The notes under the pieces were generated by a model. The model had not been told where the DNA came from. It saw only the letters and a list, made by a program, of their open reading frames with translations, and searched no databases. A stretch of DNA of 64,000 nt from JAMXLO01 sp963799415 (GTDB lineage Bacteria; Pseudomonadota; Alphaproteobacteria; Acetobacterales; Acetobacteraceae). Position 1 is the first letter of the stretch; every line of letters starts with the position of its first letter. This document shows, piece by piece, positions 54,582 to 63,284 of the stretch. Position numbers and translations under genes: made by a program. The stretch spans positions 111,370 to 175,369 of the forward strand of contig CAWCXI010000037.1 in the NCBI GenBank assembly GCA_963799415.1, written 5' to 3'.

Positions 54582-55751
54582 TCACGACTTGCCTGGCGGC
54601 GATGCCGCCTCGGCCGTGATCGTCGTCACCTGCGGCGCAACCTTCTGCCCCGGCACCGCCCTCTGGTTGCCGCTGATCACGACCAGATCGTCCCCGGTGA
54701 TGCCGGAGGAGATCACCCGGAGCCTGCCCTCCAACTGGCCGGTCTGCACTGTCCGCTGCTGCACGACATTGTCCTTGTTGACGACGAGCAGATAGCTGCC
54801 GCTCTGGTCGGCACCCAGCGCTTCGTCGGGTACCAGCAGCGCGCTCTGCTTCTCCAATGCAAGCGGCATGCGGATTCGCAGGAACATGCCGGGCAGAATG
54901 GCGCGATTTGCATTGTCTAGCACGCCGCGTGCGGTCAGTGTTCCGGTTGAAGGATCGAGCATTGGGGCGACGTAATCCAGCGTGCCAGCATGCGGGTACC
55001 CCTCTTCGGTCATCAGCCCGACCTCGACCGGCACATTCTTGATATCTGTGGGCTTGAGGCCGCGCGCTGTCATGGCCGCCTTGACCCGCAGTACCTGCTG
55101 CTCGCTGACCGTGAACGTGGCGTAAATCGGATCGAGCTGCACGATGGTGGCGAGCTTGGTAGGACCGGTGACGCCGACCAGACCGCCCTGCGATATCAGA
55201 TGTGCGCTGACCACGCCGTCGAACGGCGCGGTGACCCTCGTGTAACCAAGGTTGATCGCTGCTATGGTCACGCCTGCCTGGTCGTTCTGTATTTTGGCCT
55301 GATCGCTGTCGAGCTTGGCGCGAGCTTGATCGACCACCGACTGCGAGGCGAAGTCGCTCTTGCCAAGCGTGGACTGCCGGTAAAACTCGGCCTTGGCCTG
55401 CACAAGGTCGGCCTGCGTCGCCGCAAGCGAGGCCTGCGCCTGCTGCAACTGCGCCTGATAAGGCGCCGGTTCGATTACGAACAGCGTGTCGGCTTGCTTG
55501 ACCGGGGAGCCATCCTGGTAGTCGATCTGCTGCAGATAGCCCTGTACTCGGGCCTCGAGATCAACCTGATTGTACGCGACCGCGTTGCCGGTGACTACCA
55601 GGTAAGGCGTTACTTCCTGCTGGACGGGCTTCGCAACGTTGACCGGCGAAGGCGGGGGCGGGACGTAGGCGTTCTCCTTCTTACACGCCGCGGTTCCCGC
55701 CAGCGTCAGGCTCAGCACCGCGAGGCACGCCAGTCGTGGCGGCCGAAACAT
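54582..55751 (-). CDS. RND efflux periplasmic adaptor (membrane fusion protein)
   Basis: A 389-aa MFP. The N-terminus 'MFRPPRLACLAVLSLTLAGTAAC' is a lipoprotein-type signal with Cys23 as the likely lipidation site. Next come the lipoyl/hairpin region 'EARVQGYLQQIDYQDGSPV', the coiled coil 'QAQLQQAQASLAATQADL', and the barrel 'YTRVTAPFDGVVSAHLISQG'. 'LPGMFLRIRMPLALEKQSAL' is near the end. I chose ATG 55751 for the signal; the frame is open further upstream, inside livM. Its start overlaps the livM end by 71 bases. Confidence 0.92.
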   Translation of the reverse strand: MFRPPRLACLAVLSLTLAGTAACKKENAYVPPPPSPVNVAKPVQQEVTPYLVVTGNAVAYNQVDLEARVQGYLQQIDYQDGSPVKQADTLFVIEPAPYQAQLQQAQASLAATQADLVQAKAEFYRQSTLGKSDFASQSVVDQARAKLDSDQAKIQNDQAGVTIAAINLGYTRVTAPFDGVVSAHLISQGGLVGVTGPTKLATIVQLDPIYATFTVSEQQVLRVKAAMTARGLKPTDIKNVPVEVGLMTEEGYPHAGTLDYVAPMLDPSTGTLTARGVLDNANRAILPGMFLRIRMPLALEKQSALLVPDEALGADQSGSYLLVVNKDNVVQQRTVQTGQLEGRLRVISSGITGDDLVVISGNQRAVPGQKVAPQVTTITAEAASPPGKS

Positions 55752-56748
55752 TGTCAGCACCCGAACCCCCAAGCTTGGTTGGGAGCAGTTCACCCGATTT
55801 CGCGCCCCGGCGGAAGCGGGCAAATAACGAGCCAATGAAGCTCGCGGCGCCGCCCGGCATTAAGAACATCACGGCAATCAGGATCACGCCATAGACCGCG
55901 CCGGGTGCGGCCTTCGACACCTGCTCGGCGAGGTTCGGGACGAACTCGATAAATAGGCCGCCGAGGATCGCACCACCGATCGAGGAGACGCCGCCCACCA
56001 CCAGGCCAACAAAGAAGTATATCGAGACGAAGATGCCGAAGCTGTCGGGGGCGACGAACTGGATCACGATGGCGCCGAGTGAGCCAGCCACGCCGGTGAA
56101 CATCGCACTCAGCGCGAAGGTGCGCGTCTTCAGCAGCGAGATGTCGATGCCCATCGCCTCGGCTGCCAGCGCGTGGTCGCGAATCGCCATCATCGCGCGG
56201 CCGATGCGTCCGCGCACGATGTTCCAGGCCAGCAGAAAGAGCAGGCCGCCCACGAATAGGGTGAACAGATACAGCCACTGGTCCGGCGACATGTCGATAC
56301 CGAATGGCGGATCAGGCTTGTCGATGACAAGTCCCTGCACGCCACCGGTCCACGGCGAGAGCGCGTCGTGCTTCAGAAGCTGTGGAACTGCGACGGCAAG
56401 CGCGAACGTGGTCAACGCGAGGTACAGGCCGGCAAGCCGAAGTGCGGGAAATCCGATGAGGAAACCGATCACCGCACAGACAACTGCCGAGACCGGCAAC
56501 GTCGCCCAGTACGGCACGTTGTACTGATACATCAGGACAGCGGTGACGTAGGCGCCAATGGCATAGAACGCGCCGTGGCCCAACGAGATCTGGCCATTGA
56601 AGCCGGTCAAAATGGCGAGGCCTAGGATCGCGATGGCGTAGACCACCACCATGGTGAGCTGGAACAGGTGGTAGTCGCTGAACAAAAGGGTCGGCAGCAG
56701 TGCGACGGCCAACCACACCAGTACCGCCAAGACGGCGTTGCGCGCCAT
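55681..56748 (-). CDS. livM: Branched-chain amino acid-type ABC transporter permease LivM
   Basis: A 355-aa permease with about 10 membrane segments. 'AIAILGLAILTGFNGQISLGHGAFYAIGAY' (in part) holds the family's N-G-Q-x-S-L-G-H motif, and 'RIGRAMMAIRDHALAAEAMGID' the EAA-like ATPase-coupling loop. The normal family ends near 'VAVMFLMPGG...F'; here about 45 extra residues, Gly/Arg-rich and without recognisable motif, run into the adaptor gene. The added tail may reflect loss of the natural stop at an old junction. Pairs with livH 3 bp upstream. Confidence 0.9.
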   Translation of the reverse strand: MARNAVLAVLVWLAVALLPTLLFSDYHLFQLTMVVVYAIAILGLAILTGFNGQISLGHGAFYAIGAYVTAVLMYQYNVPYWATLPVSAVVCAVIGFLIGFPALRLAGLYLALTTFALAVAVPQLLKHDALSPWTGGVQGLVIDKPDPPFGIDMSPDQWLYLFTLFVGGLLFLLAWNIVRGRIGRAMMAIRDHALAAEAMGIDISLLKTRTFALSAMFTGVAGSLGAIVIQFVAPDSFGIFVSIYFFVGLVVGGVSSIGGAILGGLFIEFVPNLAEQVSKAAPGAVYGVILIAVMFLMPGGAASFIGSLFARFRRGAKSGELLPTKLGGSGADNVSAATTGVPRGAEPDAGGNRGV

Positions 56749-56751
56749 CGC

Positions 56752-57624
56752 TTACACCCTGCTCAACACTGTCCGGCCCAGCAGACCGGACGGTTTAATC
56801 ACCAGCACCGCGACGATGATGATCAGCGCGACCGTCAGCTTCAACTCGGTCCCGACCAGATAGGCGCCGGCAAGATTCTCGATGATCCCGACGGCGAAGC
56901 CGCCAAGCACCGCCCCAAGCGGATTGTCGATGCCCCCAAGCAGCGCGCCGGCGAATGCGTAAAGCAGGATACCCGCCATCATGTTCGGATCGAGATAGAC
57001 GATCGGCGCCACCATCATGCCGGCGACCGCACCGATCGCCGCGGCGAGGCCCCAGCCCAACGCCAGCATCCAGCCCACACGGATACCGACCAGACGCGAG
57101 GAAACCGGATTGAACGCGGCGGCGCGCATCGCCAGACCGAGCTTGGTGTGGCGGAAAAACAGGTAGACGGCGGTCAGCACAATCAGCGTTACGCTGGTGG
57201 CGCCGAGTTCATGGCCGGAGACATAGCCACTGAACAATATCGGCCCGCCGGGGAATGGCGTCGGGAAGGTCTTGATCATGTAGTCAAACATCCAGCCGGT
57301 ACTGCTGTTGATGATCAGCAACAGCCCGATGAACACGCCTACCGAGGCGAGAACGGGCGCATCCGTCATCGGCCGCATCAGGATGCGCTCGATAAGCAGG
57401 CCGATGACAAATGAGACGACAATGGTTATCGCGAAGGCGATCCAGTAGGGCAGACCGGCGTTGATCAGGGTGAGCGCGATGTAGGTGGACAGCGTCGCCA
57501 TCTCGCCCTGCGCGAAATTCACGTGATGTGTCGCCTGGTAGATCATCACCAAAGCAAGTGCCACCGAGGCATAGATGCCCCCACTCGCGATGCCCGACAG
57601 GACCTGGTGCAGCACGCCTTCCAT
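56752..57624 (-). CDS. livH: Branched-chain amino acid-type ABC transporter permease LivH
   Basis: A 290-aa permease. 'MEGVLHQVLSGIASGGIYAS' start, 'THHVNFAQGEMATLSTYIAL' (N-F-A-Q-G-E motif of LivH), and 'TKLGLAMRAAAFNPVSSRLVGI' coupling loop. About 8 membrane segments. It forms the membrane channel with LivM and is powered by LivG/LivF. A CT-rich hairpin repeat lies just upstream. Confidence 0.93.
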   Translation of the reverse strand: MEGVLHQVLSGIASGGIYASVALALVMIYQATHHVNFAQGEMATLSTYIALTLINAGLPYWIAFAITIVVSFVIGLLIERILMRPMTDAPVLASVGVFIGLLLIINSSTGWMFDYMIKTFPTPFPGGPILFSGYVSGHELGATSVTLIVLTAVYLFFRHTKLGLAMRAAAFNPVSSRLVGIRVGWMLALGWGLAAAIGAVAGMMVAPIVYLDPNMMAGILLYAFAGALLGGIDNPLGAVLGGFAVGIIENLAGAYLVGTELKLTVALIIIVAVLVIKPSGLLGRTVLSRV

Positions 57625-57633
57625 TCACCCCCC

Positions 57634-57690
57634 TCCCTAACCAAAGTCCCCTCTCCCGCGAAGCGGGGGAGGGTCAGGGCGGGGGCGTCT
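57634..57690. repeat. CT/GA-rich hairpin element between livF and livH
   Basis: CCCTCTCCCGC and GCGGGGGAGGG (about 57649-57673) pair with one mismatch around a short loop, flanked by more C-rich sequence. It belongs to the same general type as the long inverted repeat at 18932. It may dampen transcription between the ATPase and permease genes of the liv operon. Confidence 0.6.
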
Positions 57691-57700
57691 GTTGATCATC

Positions 57701-58414
57701 TCAATACCCCAGATAAGAACGCCTGACAGACTCGTCGCGCCTGATCTCCGCGGCCGGCCCGGAGATCACGATGCGTCCGGTCTCCAGCAGATACGCCTGC
57801 TCCGCGATCTCCAGCGCCAGACGGGCGTTCTGCTCAACCAATAGGATCGACACGCCTTCATCCGCGCGGATGCGATGCATGATCGCGAAGATCTCCTGCA
57901 CGATCAGCGGCGCCAGGCCGAATGACGGCTCGTCCAGCAACAGCAGCTTCGGCCGTAGCAGCAGCGCCCGCGCGATCGCCAGCATCTGCTGTTCACCGCC
58001 CGAGAGCGTGCCGGCCTGCTGGCGAAACCGCTCGCGCAGTCGCGGAAAGTAGCCAAATACCCGTTCGAAATCCTGCGCGACGCCATGCCGGTCGCGGCGA
58101 ATGTAGGCACCCAGCCGCAGGTTCTCTTCGACCGTCAGCTCAAAGAAGGTGCCGCGACCATCCGGCACGTGCGCAACACCGCGCTGCACGATGTCCTCTG
58201 TCGCCTTGCCGTCGATGCGCTCGTCGCCAAAGCGGATTTCGCCACTCGTGCGGACCATGCCGCAGATCGCCCGCAGCGTGGTGGTCTTGCCGGCGCCGTT
58301 CGCACCGAGCAGCGCAGTGACACCGCCCTGTTCCAACGCGAAGTCGATGCCATGCAGCACACGCGTCTCGCCATAGCCCGCATGGAGGGAACGGGCCTCA
58401 AGCAACGCCGGCAT
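57701..58414 (-). CDS. livF: ABC transporter ATPase LivF
   Basis: A 237-aa ATPase. Walker A 'LLGANGAGKTTTLRAICG' (about 35-52), Q-loop region, signature 'GTLSGGEQQMLAIARALL' and Walker B 'KLLLLDEPSFGLAPLIVQEIF'. 'HVPDGRGTFFELTVEENL' is typical of LivF. Its start overlaps the end of livG by 17 bases. Confidence 0.95.
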   Translation of the reverse strand: MPALLEARSLHAGYGETRVLHGIDFALEQGGVTALLGANGAGKTTTLRAICGMVRTSGEIRFGDERIDGKATEDIVQRGVAHVPDGRGTFFELTVEENLRLGAYIRRDRHGVAQDFERVFGYFPRLRERFRQQAGTLSGGEQQMLAIARALLLRPKLLLLDEPSFGLAPLIVQEIFAIMHRIRADEGVSILLVEQNARLALEIAEQAYLLETGRIVISGPAAEIRRDESVRRSYLGY

Positions 58415-59267
58415 GCTGCTCTTCCCGCGTCTCGCCGAGATAGGCTCGGATCACCTCGGGCTCGCTGCGCACCTCGTCCGGCGTGCCGTCGGCGATCTTG
58501 AGGCCGAATTCCAGCGCCACCACCTTATGCGATACGCGCATCACCAGGTTCATATGATGCTCGACCAGCAGGATACTGAGTTCGAAATGCGCGCGGATGC
58601 GCTGCAGCAACTGCGCCAGCTCATCCACCTCGCTGTGGTTGAGGCCGCCCGCCGGTTCGTCGAGCATCAGCAGCTTCGGCCCGCCGATCAGGGCGCGCGC
58701 CAGCTCCACTCGTTTCTGCGTGCCGAATGGCAGGCTGCCCGCTTGCGTCGCGGCGACATCGTTCAGATCGAGCAGATCGAGCAGATCATGCAGCCGCGCG
58801 ACAGAGACGGCGTCCTCATGCCGCACCACCGGCAGCCGAAGCGCATTGGCGATGAAACCCGAGCGCCCGAGATGGTGCGCACCGACCAGAATGTTGTCCC
58901 GCACGCTCATCCGACGGAACAGTGCGACATTCTGGAAAGTGCGCCCAAGACCCAGGCCGGCCATACGGTAGCGGCTGAGGTTTTTGAGCGAGCGGCCCTC
59001 GAAAAGGATGTCGCCGTCGGCGTAGCGGTAAAAACCGCTGATGCAATTGAACAGCGTGGTCTTGCCGGAGCCGTTCGGTCCGATCAGGCCGCATATCTCG
59101 CCGTAGCCGACATCGAACGACACGCCGCCAAGGGCGATCACGCCGCCGAAACGCATGGCAACATCAGCAACCCGAAGCAAGGCAGTATCGACTGTCCCCG
59201 GCGGCATCAGGTCGCGCGCATGGCCTGTCGGCCAATCCAATCGGCGCCGCGACGGCTTCCCATGCAT
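58398..59267 (-). CDS. livG: ABC transporter ATPase LivG
   Basis: A 289-aa ATPase. 'RFGGVIALGGVSFDVGYGEI', Walker A 'LIGPNGSGKTTLFNCISG' (about 62-79), LivG-type 'LGLGRTFQNVALFRRMSVRDN', signature 'AGSLPFGTQKRVELARAL' (a variant LPFG in place of LSGG, common in LivG) and Walker B 'KLLMLDEPAGGLN'. GGGAG sits very close to the first ATG; an in-frame ATG at 59207 is an alternative. It heads the livGFHM run. No binding protein lies in the operon. Confidence 0.94.
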   Translation of the reverse strand: MHGKPSRRRLDWPTGHARDLMPPGTVDTALLRVADVAMRFGGVIALGGVSFDVGYGEICGLIGPNGSGKTTLFNCISGFYRYADGDILFEGRSLKNLSRYRMAGLGLGRTFQNVALFRRMSVRDNILVGAHHLGRSGFIANALRLPVVRHEDAVSVARLHDLLDLLDLNDVAATQAGSLPFGTQKRVELARALIGGPKLLMLDEPAGGLNHSEVDELAQLLQRIRAHFELSILLVEHHMNLVMRVSHKVVALEFGLKIADGTPDEVRSEPEVIRAYLGETREEQHAGVA

Positions 59268-59432
59268 AACTCCCTGATAGCTGGCCCGCGCTGCCGGGGG
59301 CTTCGCCGCGAACTAGACGCAGGCGCACGGACAAGTCAACCGCGACCGGACTTGCGTCCGCCCGACAGTTTGGTCTAGTCCTGGTATACAAAGAATGCGC
59401 TCGGGTTGGTGTGCCAAGCCAGGGAGTGACGT
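59268..59432. promoter_or_regulatory. Divergent control region between livG and the GntR-oxc-frc operon
   Basis: A 165-bp gap between divergent genes. It contains the palindromic site at 59382-59391. Both operons could be controlled from here by the GntR protein, which would link uptake and oxalate breakdown. I see no clear sigma-70 boxes. Confidence 0.45.
59382..59391. promoter_or_regulatory. Candidate GntR/FCD operator
   Basis: TGGTATACAA is one base off the TTGTATACAA palindrome bound by many FCD-type GntR regulators. It lies 41 bases before the start codon of the GntR gene, in the shared gap with livG. Sequence match is seen; binding is inferred. Confidence 0.5.
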
Positions 59433-60155
59433 TTGCAGGAAACCGCCGCCGAACCGATCGCGCTAAGCATCGGGCTGCGCAAGCAGGCCTGCGAGGCGAT
59501 CAAGCGGGCAATCACCGAGATGAACATCTACGGCCATCCGCTCGAGATCCGGCTGGACGAGCGCCAACTGTCGCAGGACCTCGGGATGAGCCGAACGCCG
59601 GTGCGCGAGGCGCTGTCGGTGCTGGAGCAGGAAGGCTTTGTGCGCTCGGTGCCGCGGCGTGGCCTGATCGTGGTGCGCAAGTCGAAGCGCGAAGTGGTCG
59701 AGATGATCACCGTCTGGGCGGCGATCGAAAGCATGGCCGCGCGCCACGCCGCGCCACGGATCACCAAGGCCGAGTTTTCCGAATTGCACGCGCTGGTCGA
59801 CGTGTTCCAGGAGGACCCTTCGGAGCAGATCAGTGAATATTCGAATGCGAACATGCGGTTCCATCAGGCGATTATCCGCATGGGTGGCGTCGACCTGATG
59901 ACCAGCCTGACCGACAACCTGTTCATCCACATGCGCGCCGTGCGCGCCGTAACAATGACGCAGGACAACCGGGCACAGCGCTCGATCGTCGACCATCGCA
60001 ACATCATCGCAGCACTTGAGCAGCGCGACGCGGATCTGGCCGAGCGGCTGGTGCGGGAGCACACCATGGGGCTGGCAGCGCATGTCGAGCAGCACGGCGA
60101 TTTTCTTGACCGAATAGCCGGGTCGGACGACGAACGGCGCCGGCAATACGCATAG
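59433..60155 (+). CDS. GntR-family transcriptional regulator, FCD domain
   Basis: A 240-aa regulator starting at TTG 59433 with GGGAG upstream. The winged helix-turn-helix is 'LDERQLSQDLGMSRTPVREALSVLEQEGFV' (in part, about 40-70). The C-terminal FCD domain has 'NANMRFHQAIIRMGG' and 'IVDHRNIIAALEQRDADLAERLVREH', whose D/H residues form the metal/ligand site. Such proteins respond to organic acids and usually repress adjacent catabolic genes. oxc and frc follow directly, so oxalate, oxalyl-CoA or formate-related acids are plausible effectors. Confidence 0.93.
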   Translation: MQETAAEPIALSIGLRKQACEAIKRAITEMNIYGHPLEIRLDERQLSQDLGMSRTPVREALSVLEQEGFVRSVPRRGLIVVRKSKREVVEMITVWAAIESMAARHAAPRITKAEFSELHALVDVFQEDPSEQISEYSNANMRFHQAIIRMGGVDLMTSLTDNLFIHMRAVRAVTMTQDNRAQRSIVDHRNIIAALEQRDADLAERLVREHTMGLAAHVEQHGDFLDRIAGSDDERRRQYA

Positions 60156-60166
60156 GGAGAAGTCAA

Positions 60167-61909
60167 ATGTCCGCAGCACTTGAGCAAAGTGTCGGCGAAA
60201 CCGAAGCCGAACTGACGGACGGGTTCCACCTGGTCATCGACGCGCTGAAGCTGAACGGCATCAAGACGATCTATAACGTCCCAGGCATACCGATCACCGA
60301 TCTGGGTCGTTTGGCGCAAGCCGAGGGGATGCGGGTGATCTCGTTCCGGCACGAGCAGAACGCCGGCAATGCGGCAGCGATCGCGGGCTTCCTGACAAAG
60401 TCGCCGGGCGTGTGCCTCACTGTCTCAGCGCCGGGCTTCTTGAACGGCCTGGTCGCGCTGGCCAATGCAACGACGAACTGCTTTCCGATGATCCTGATCA
60501 GCGGCTCGTCCGAACGCGAGATCGTCGACCTCCAGCAGGGCGACTACGAGGAGATGGACCAGCTAGCCATCGCCAAGCCGCTGTGCAAGGCGGCGTTCCG
60601 CGTGCTGCACGCGGCGGATATCGGTATCGGCGTCGCCCGTGCTATCCGCGCCGCGGTTTCGGGCCGGCCAGGCGGCGTATATCTCGACTTGCCGGGCAAG
60701 CTGTTCAGCCAGGTGATGGAGGTTGAGGCCGCCCGCCGCTCACTCGTCAAGGTGATCGACCCGGCACCGGCGCAGATTCCGTCATCCAACGCTGTCGAGC
60801 GCGCGCTCGACGTGCTGCGCGGCGCCAAACGTCCGCTGATCATCCTCGGCAAGGGCGCCGCCTATGCGCAGGCTGACAGCGACATACGTGCATTGGTCGA
60901 GAAGAGCGGCATTCCGTACATCCCGATGAGCATGGCCAAGGGCCTGCTTCCTGATCTGCATCCGCAATGCGCCGCCGCTGCGCGTTCGACCGTGTTGGCC
61001 GACAGCGATGTCGTGCTGATGATCGGCGCACGGCTCAACTGGCTGCTCAGTCATGGCAAGGGCAGGCAATGGGGGAAGCCGGGCTCGAAGAAATTCATCC
61101 AGATCGACATCGAGCCGCGCGAGATGGATAGCAACGTCGAGATCGTCGCCCCGTTGGTGGGCGATATCGGCTCCTGCGTGGCGGCACTGCTGCACGGCAT
61201 GGGCGGCGACTGGAAGCAGCCGCCGGCGGAGTGGACGCAGGCGATCACGGAGAAAAAGGAATCCAACATCGCCCGGATGGCGACCAGGCTTGGGAAAAAC
61301 TCGATCCCGATGGACTATCACTCCGCGTTGCGCGTGCTGCGCGACGTGATCAAGGAGCGGCCGGACGCGATCCTGGTGAACGAGGGCGCCAACACGCTCG
61401 ACCAGGCGCGCGGCGTGATCGACATGTATCAGCCGCGCAAGCGCCTCGATGTCGGCACCTGGGGCGTCATGGGCATCGGCATGGGCTTTGCCATCGCCGC
61501 GGCGATCGAGACCGGAAAGCCGGTACTCGCCATCGAGGGCGACAGCGCGTTTGGCTTTTCCGGCATGGAGGTGGAGACGATCTGCCGCTACAACTTGCCG
61601 GTCTGCATCGTCGTTTTCAACAACGACGGCATCTATCGCGGCGATGGTGTCAATCTGAGTGGCGGCGCCGATGCGGCCACTACCGCGTTCGTCAAGGGCG
61701 CCCGCTACGACAGGATGATCGAGGGCTTCGGCGGCGTTGGAGTCAATGCGACCACGCCGGATGAGCTGAGGCGCGCCGTTGACGCGGCCATGGAATCCGG
61801 CAAGCCCACACTCATCAACGCGGTGATCGACCCGGCGGCCGGCAGCGAGAGTGGCAACATCGGCAATCTCAACCCTCGCAGCGCTCTGACGAAGAAGGCG
61901 GAAGCATAA
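60167..61909 (+). CDS. oxc: Oxalyl-CoA decarboxylase
   Basis: A 580-aa ThDP enzyme converting oxalyl-CoA to formyl-CoA and CO2. 'NVPGIPITDLGRLAQAEGM' and the catalytic Glu in 'SFRHEQNAGNAAAIAGFLT' open it; 'SSEREIVDLQQGDYEEMDQ' is a hallmark of Oxc. 'GTWGVMGIGMGFAIAAAIE' and ThDP motif 'IEGDSAFGFSGMEVETICR' with 'VFNNDGIYRGDGVN' complete the PP domain. It lies 11 bp after the regulator and one base before frc. Together they detoxify or use oxalate. Confidence 0.96.
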   Translation: MSAALEQSVGETEAELTDGFHLVIDALKLNGIKTIYNVPGIPITDLGRLAQAEGMRVISFRHEQNAGNAAAIAGFLTKSPGVCLTVSAPGFLNGLVALANATTNCFPMILISGSSEREIVDLQQGDYEEMDQLAIAKPLCKAAFRVLHAADIGIGVARAIRAAVSGRPGGVYLDLPGKLFSQVMEVEAARRSLVKVIDPAPAQIPSSNAVERALDVLRGAKRPLIILGKGAAYAQADSDIRALVEKSGIPYIPMSMAKGLLPDLHPQCAAAARSTVLADSDVVLMIGARLNWLLSHGKGRQWGKPGSKKFIQIDIEPREMDSNVEIVAPLVGDIGSCVAALLHGMGGDWKQPPAEWTQAITEKKESNIARMATRLGKNSIPMDYHSALRVLRDVIKERPDAILVNEGANTLDQARGVIDMYQPRKRLDVGTWGVMGIGMGFAIAAAIETGKPVLAIEGDSAFGFSGMEVETICRYNLPVCIVVFNNDGIYRGDGVNLSGGADAATTAFVKGARYDRMIEGFGGVGVNATTPDELRRAVDAAMESGKPTLINAVIDPAAGSESGNIGNLNPRSALTKKAEA

Positions 61910-61910
61910 G

Positions 61911-63191
61911 ATGTCCAAGGCACTCGACGGCGTTAAGATCCTCGACTTCACCCATGTGCAGTCGGGGCCGACCTGCACGCAACTTCTCGCCTGGCTCGGC
62001 GCCGACGTGATCAAGGTGGAGCGGCCTGGTGTCGGCGATATCACGCGCGGGCAACTTCAGGACATTCCTAAGGTGGACAGCCTCTATTTCACGATGCTGA
62101 ACCACAACAAGCGCTCGATCACTATCGATGGCCGCAACCAGCAAGGCAAGGCGGTGCTCGAGGCGCTCGTGAAGACCTGCGACGTGATGGTAGAGAATTT
62201 TGCGCCGGGCGCGCTTGACCGCATGGGCTTCACCTGGGAGCACATCCAATCGCTGAACCCACGAATGATTCTCGCCTCGGTGAAGGGCTTCGGACCCGGC
62301 CCGTACGAGGATTGCAAGGTCTACGAGAACGTCGCGCAATGCGCCGGCGGTTCCGCTTCAACCACCGGCTTCGATGACGGCCCGCCGATGGTCACCGGCG
62401 CGCAGATTGGCGACTCCGGCACCGGACTGCATCTCGCCCTTGGCATCGTCTCGGCGCTGTTCCAGCGCGTCACGACAGGACGAGGCCAAAAGGTGCTGTG
62501 CGCGATGCAGGACGGCGTGCTGAACCTGTGCCGCGTCAAGCTGCGCGACCAGCAGCGGCTGGCACATGGGCCGCTCAGCGAATATCCGCAGTATCCCGAT
62601 GGCGAATTCGGCGAGGCGGTGCCGCGCGCCGGCAATGCATCAGGCGGCGGCCAGCCCGGCTGGATTTTGAAATGCAAAGGCTGGGAGACCGATCCCAACG
62701 CCTACATCTACTTCATCGTGCAGGCGCCAGTGTGGGAACCGATCTGCGACGTGATCGGCAAGCCGGAATGGAAGACTGATCCCGAATACGCCAAGCCGCC
62801 CGCACGCCTGCCCAAACTCAAGCAGATCTTCGACACGATCGAGCAGTGGACCATGACCAAGACCAAGTTCGAGGCCATGGACATCCTGAACGAGTTCGAC
62901 ATTCCCTGCGGCCCAATCCTGTCGATGAAGGAGATCGCCGAGGAACAGTCGCTGCGTGATACGGGCACCGTCGTCGAGGTCGATCATCCGACGCGTGGCA
63001 AGTACCTGACGGTCGGCAATCCAATCAAGCTGTCAGACAGCATCTCAGACGTGAAGCGCTCGCCGCTGCTTGGCGAGCACACAGACGAGATCCTCCGCGA
63101 CGTGCTGCGTCTCGATGACGGGCGTATCGCCGAGATCAAGGCGTCCGGCGCGCTGGGCGGCGCACCAACACGCGCCGCCGCCGCAGAGTAG
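61911..63191 (+). CDS. frc: Formyl-CoA:oxalate CoA-transferase
   Basis: A 426-aa class III CoA-transferase that moves CoA from formyl-CoA to oxalate. 'LDFTHVQSGPTCTQLLAWLG' start, 'NHNKRSITIDGRNQQGK', and the catalytic Asp in 'VTGAQIGDSGTGLHLALGI' (about 168). 'EYPQYPDGEFGEAVPRAGNASGGGQPGW' region contains the Gly loop specific for Frc. Length is normal. It forms a cycle with oxc. It converges on the cupin gene with a hairpin repeat between. Confidence 0.96.
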   Translation: MSKALDGVKILDFTHVQSGPTCTQLLAWLGADVIKVERPGVGDITRGQLQDIPKVDSLYFTMLNHNKRSITIDGRNQQGKAVLEALVKTCDVMVENFAPGALDRMGFTWEHIQSLNPRMILASVKGFGPGPYEDCKVYENVAQCAGGSASTTGFDDGPPMVTGAQIGDSGTGLHLALGIVSALFQRVTTGRGQKVLCAMQDGVLNLCRVKLRDQQRLAHGPLSEYPQYPDGEFGEAVPRAGNASGGGQPGWILKCKGWETDPNAYIYFIVQAPVWEPICDVIGKPEWKTDPEYAKPPARLPKLKQIFDTIEQWTMTKTKFEAMDILNEFDIPCGPILSMKEIAEEQSLRDTGTVVEVDHPTRGKYLTVGNPIKLSDSISDVKRSPLLGEHTDEILRDVLRLDDGRIAEIKASGALGGAPTRAAAAE

Positions 63192-63196
63192 CAGCA

Positions 63197-63273
63197 GTCA
63201 TCCCGCGAAGGCGGGGACCCAAGCGGCAACAGCGCAACACTCGGCCTGGGTCCCCGCTTTTCGCGGGGACGAC
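63197..63273. repeat. Inverted repeat between convergent frc and cupin genes
   Basis: Left arm 63197-63221 (CATCCCGCGAAGGCGGGGAC core) and right arm 63247-63273 (GTCCCCGCTTTTCGCGGGGA core) are inverted copies around 25 bases. This type, with CGCGGGGACGAC ends, is a frequent intergenic element in alphaproteobacteria. Placed between two stops, it can act as a terminator in both directions. Confidence 0.8.
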
Positions 63274-63284
63274 CAGCTTCGCCG

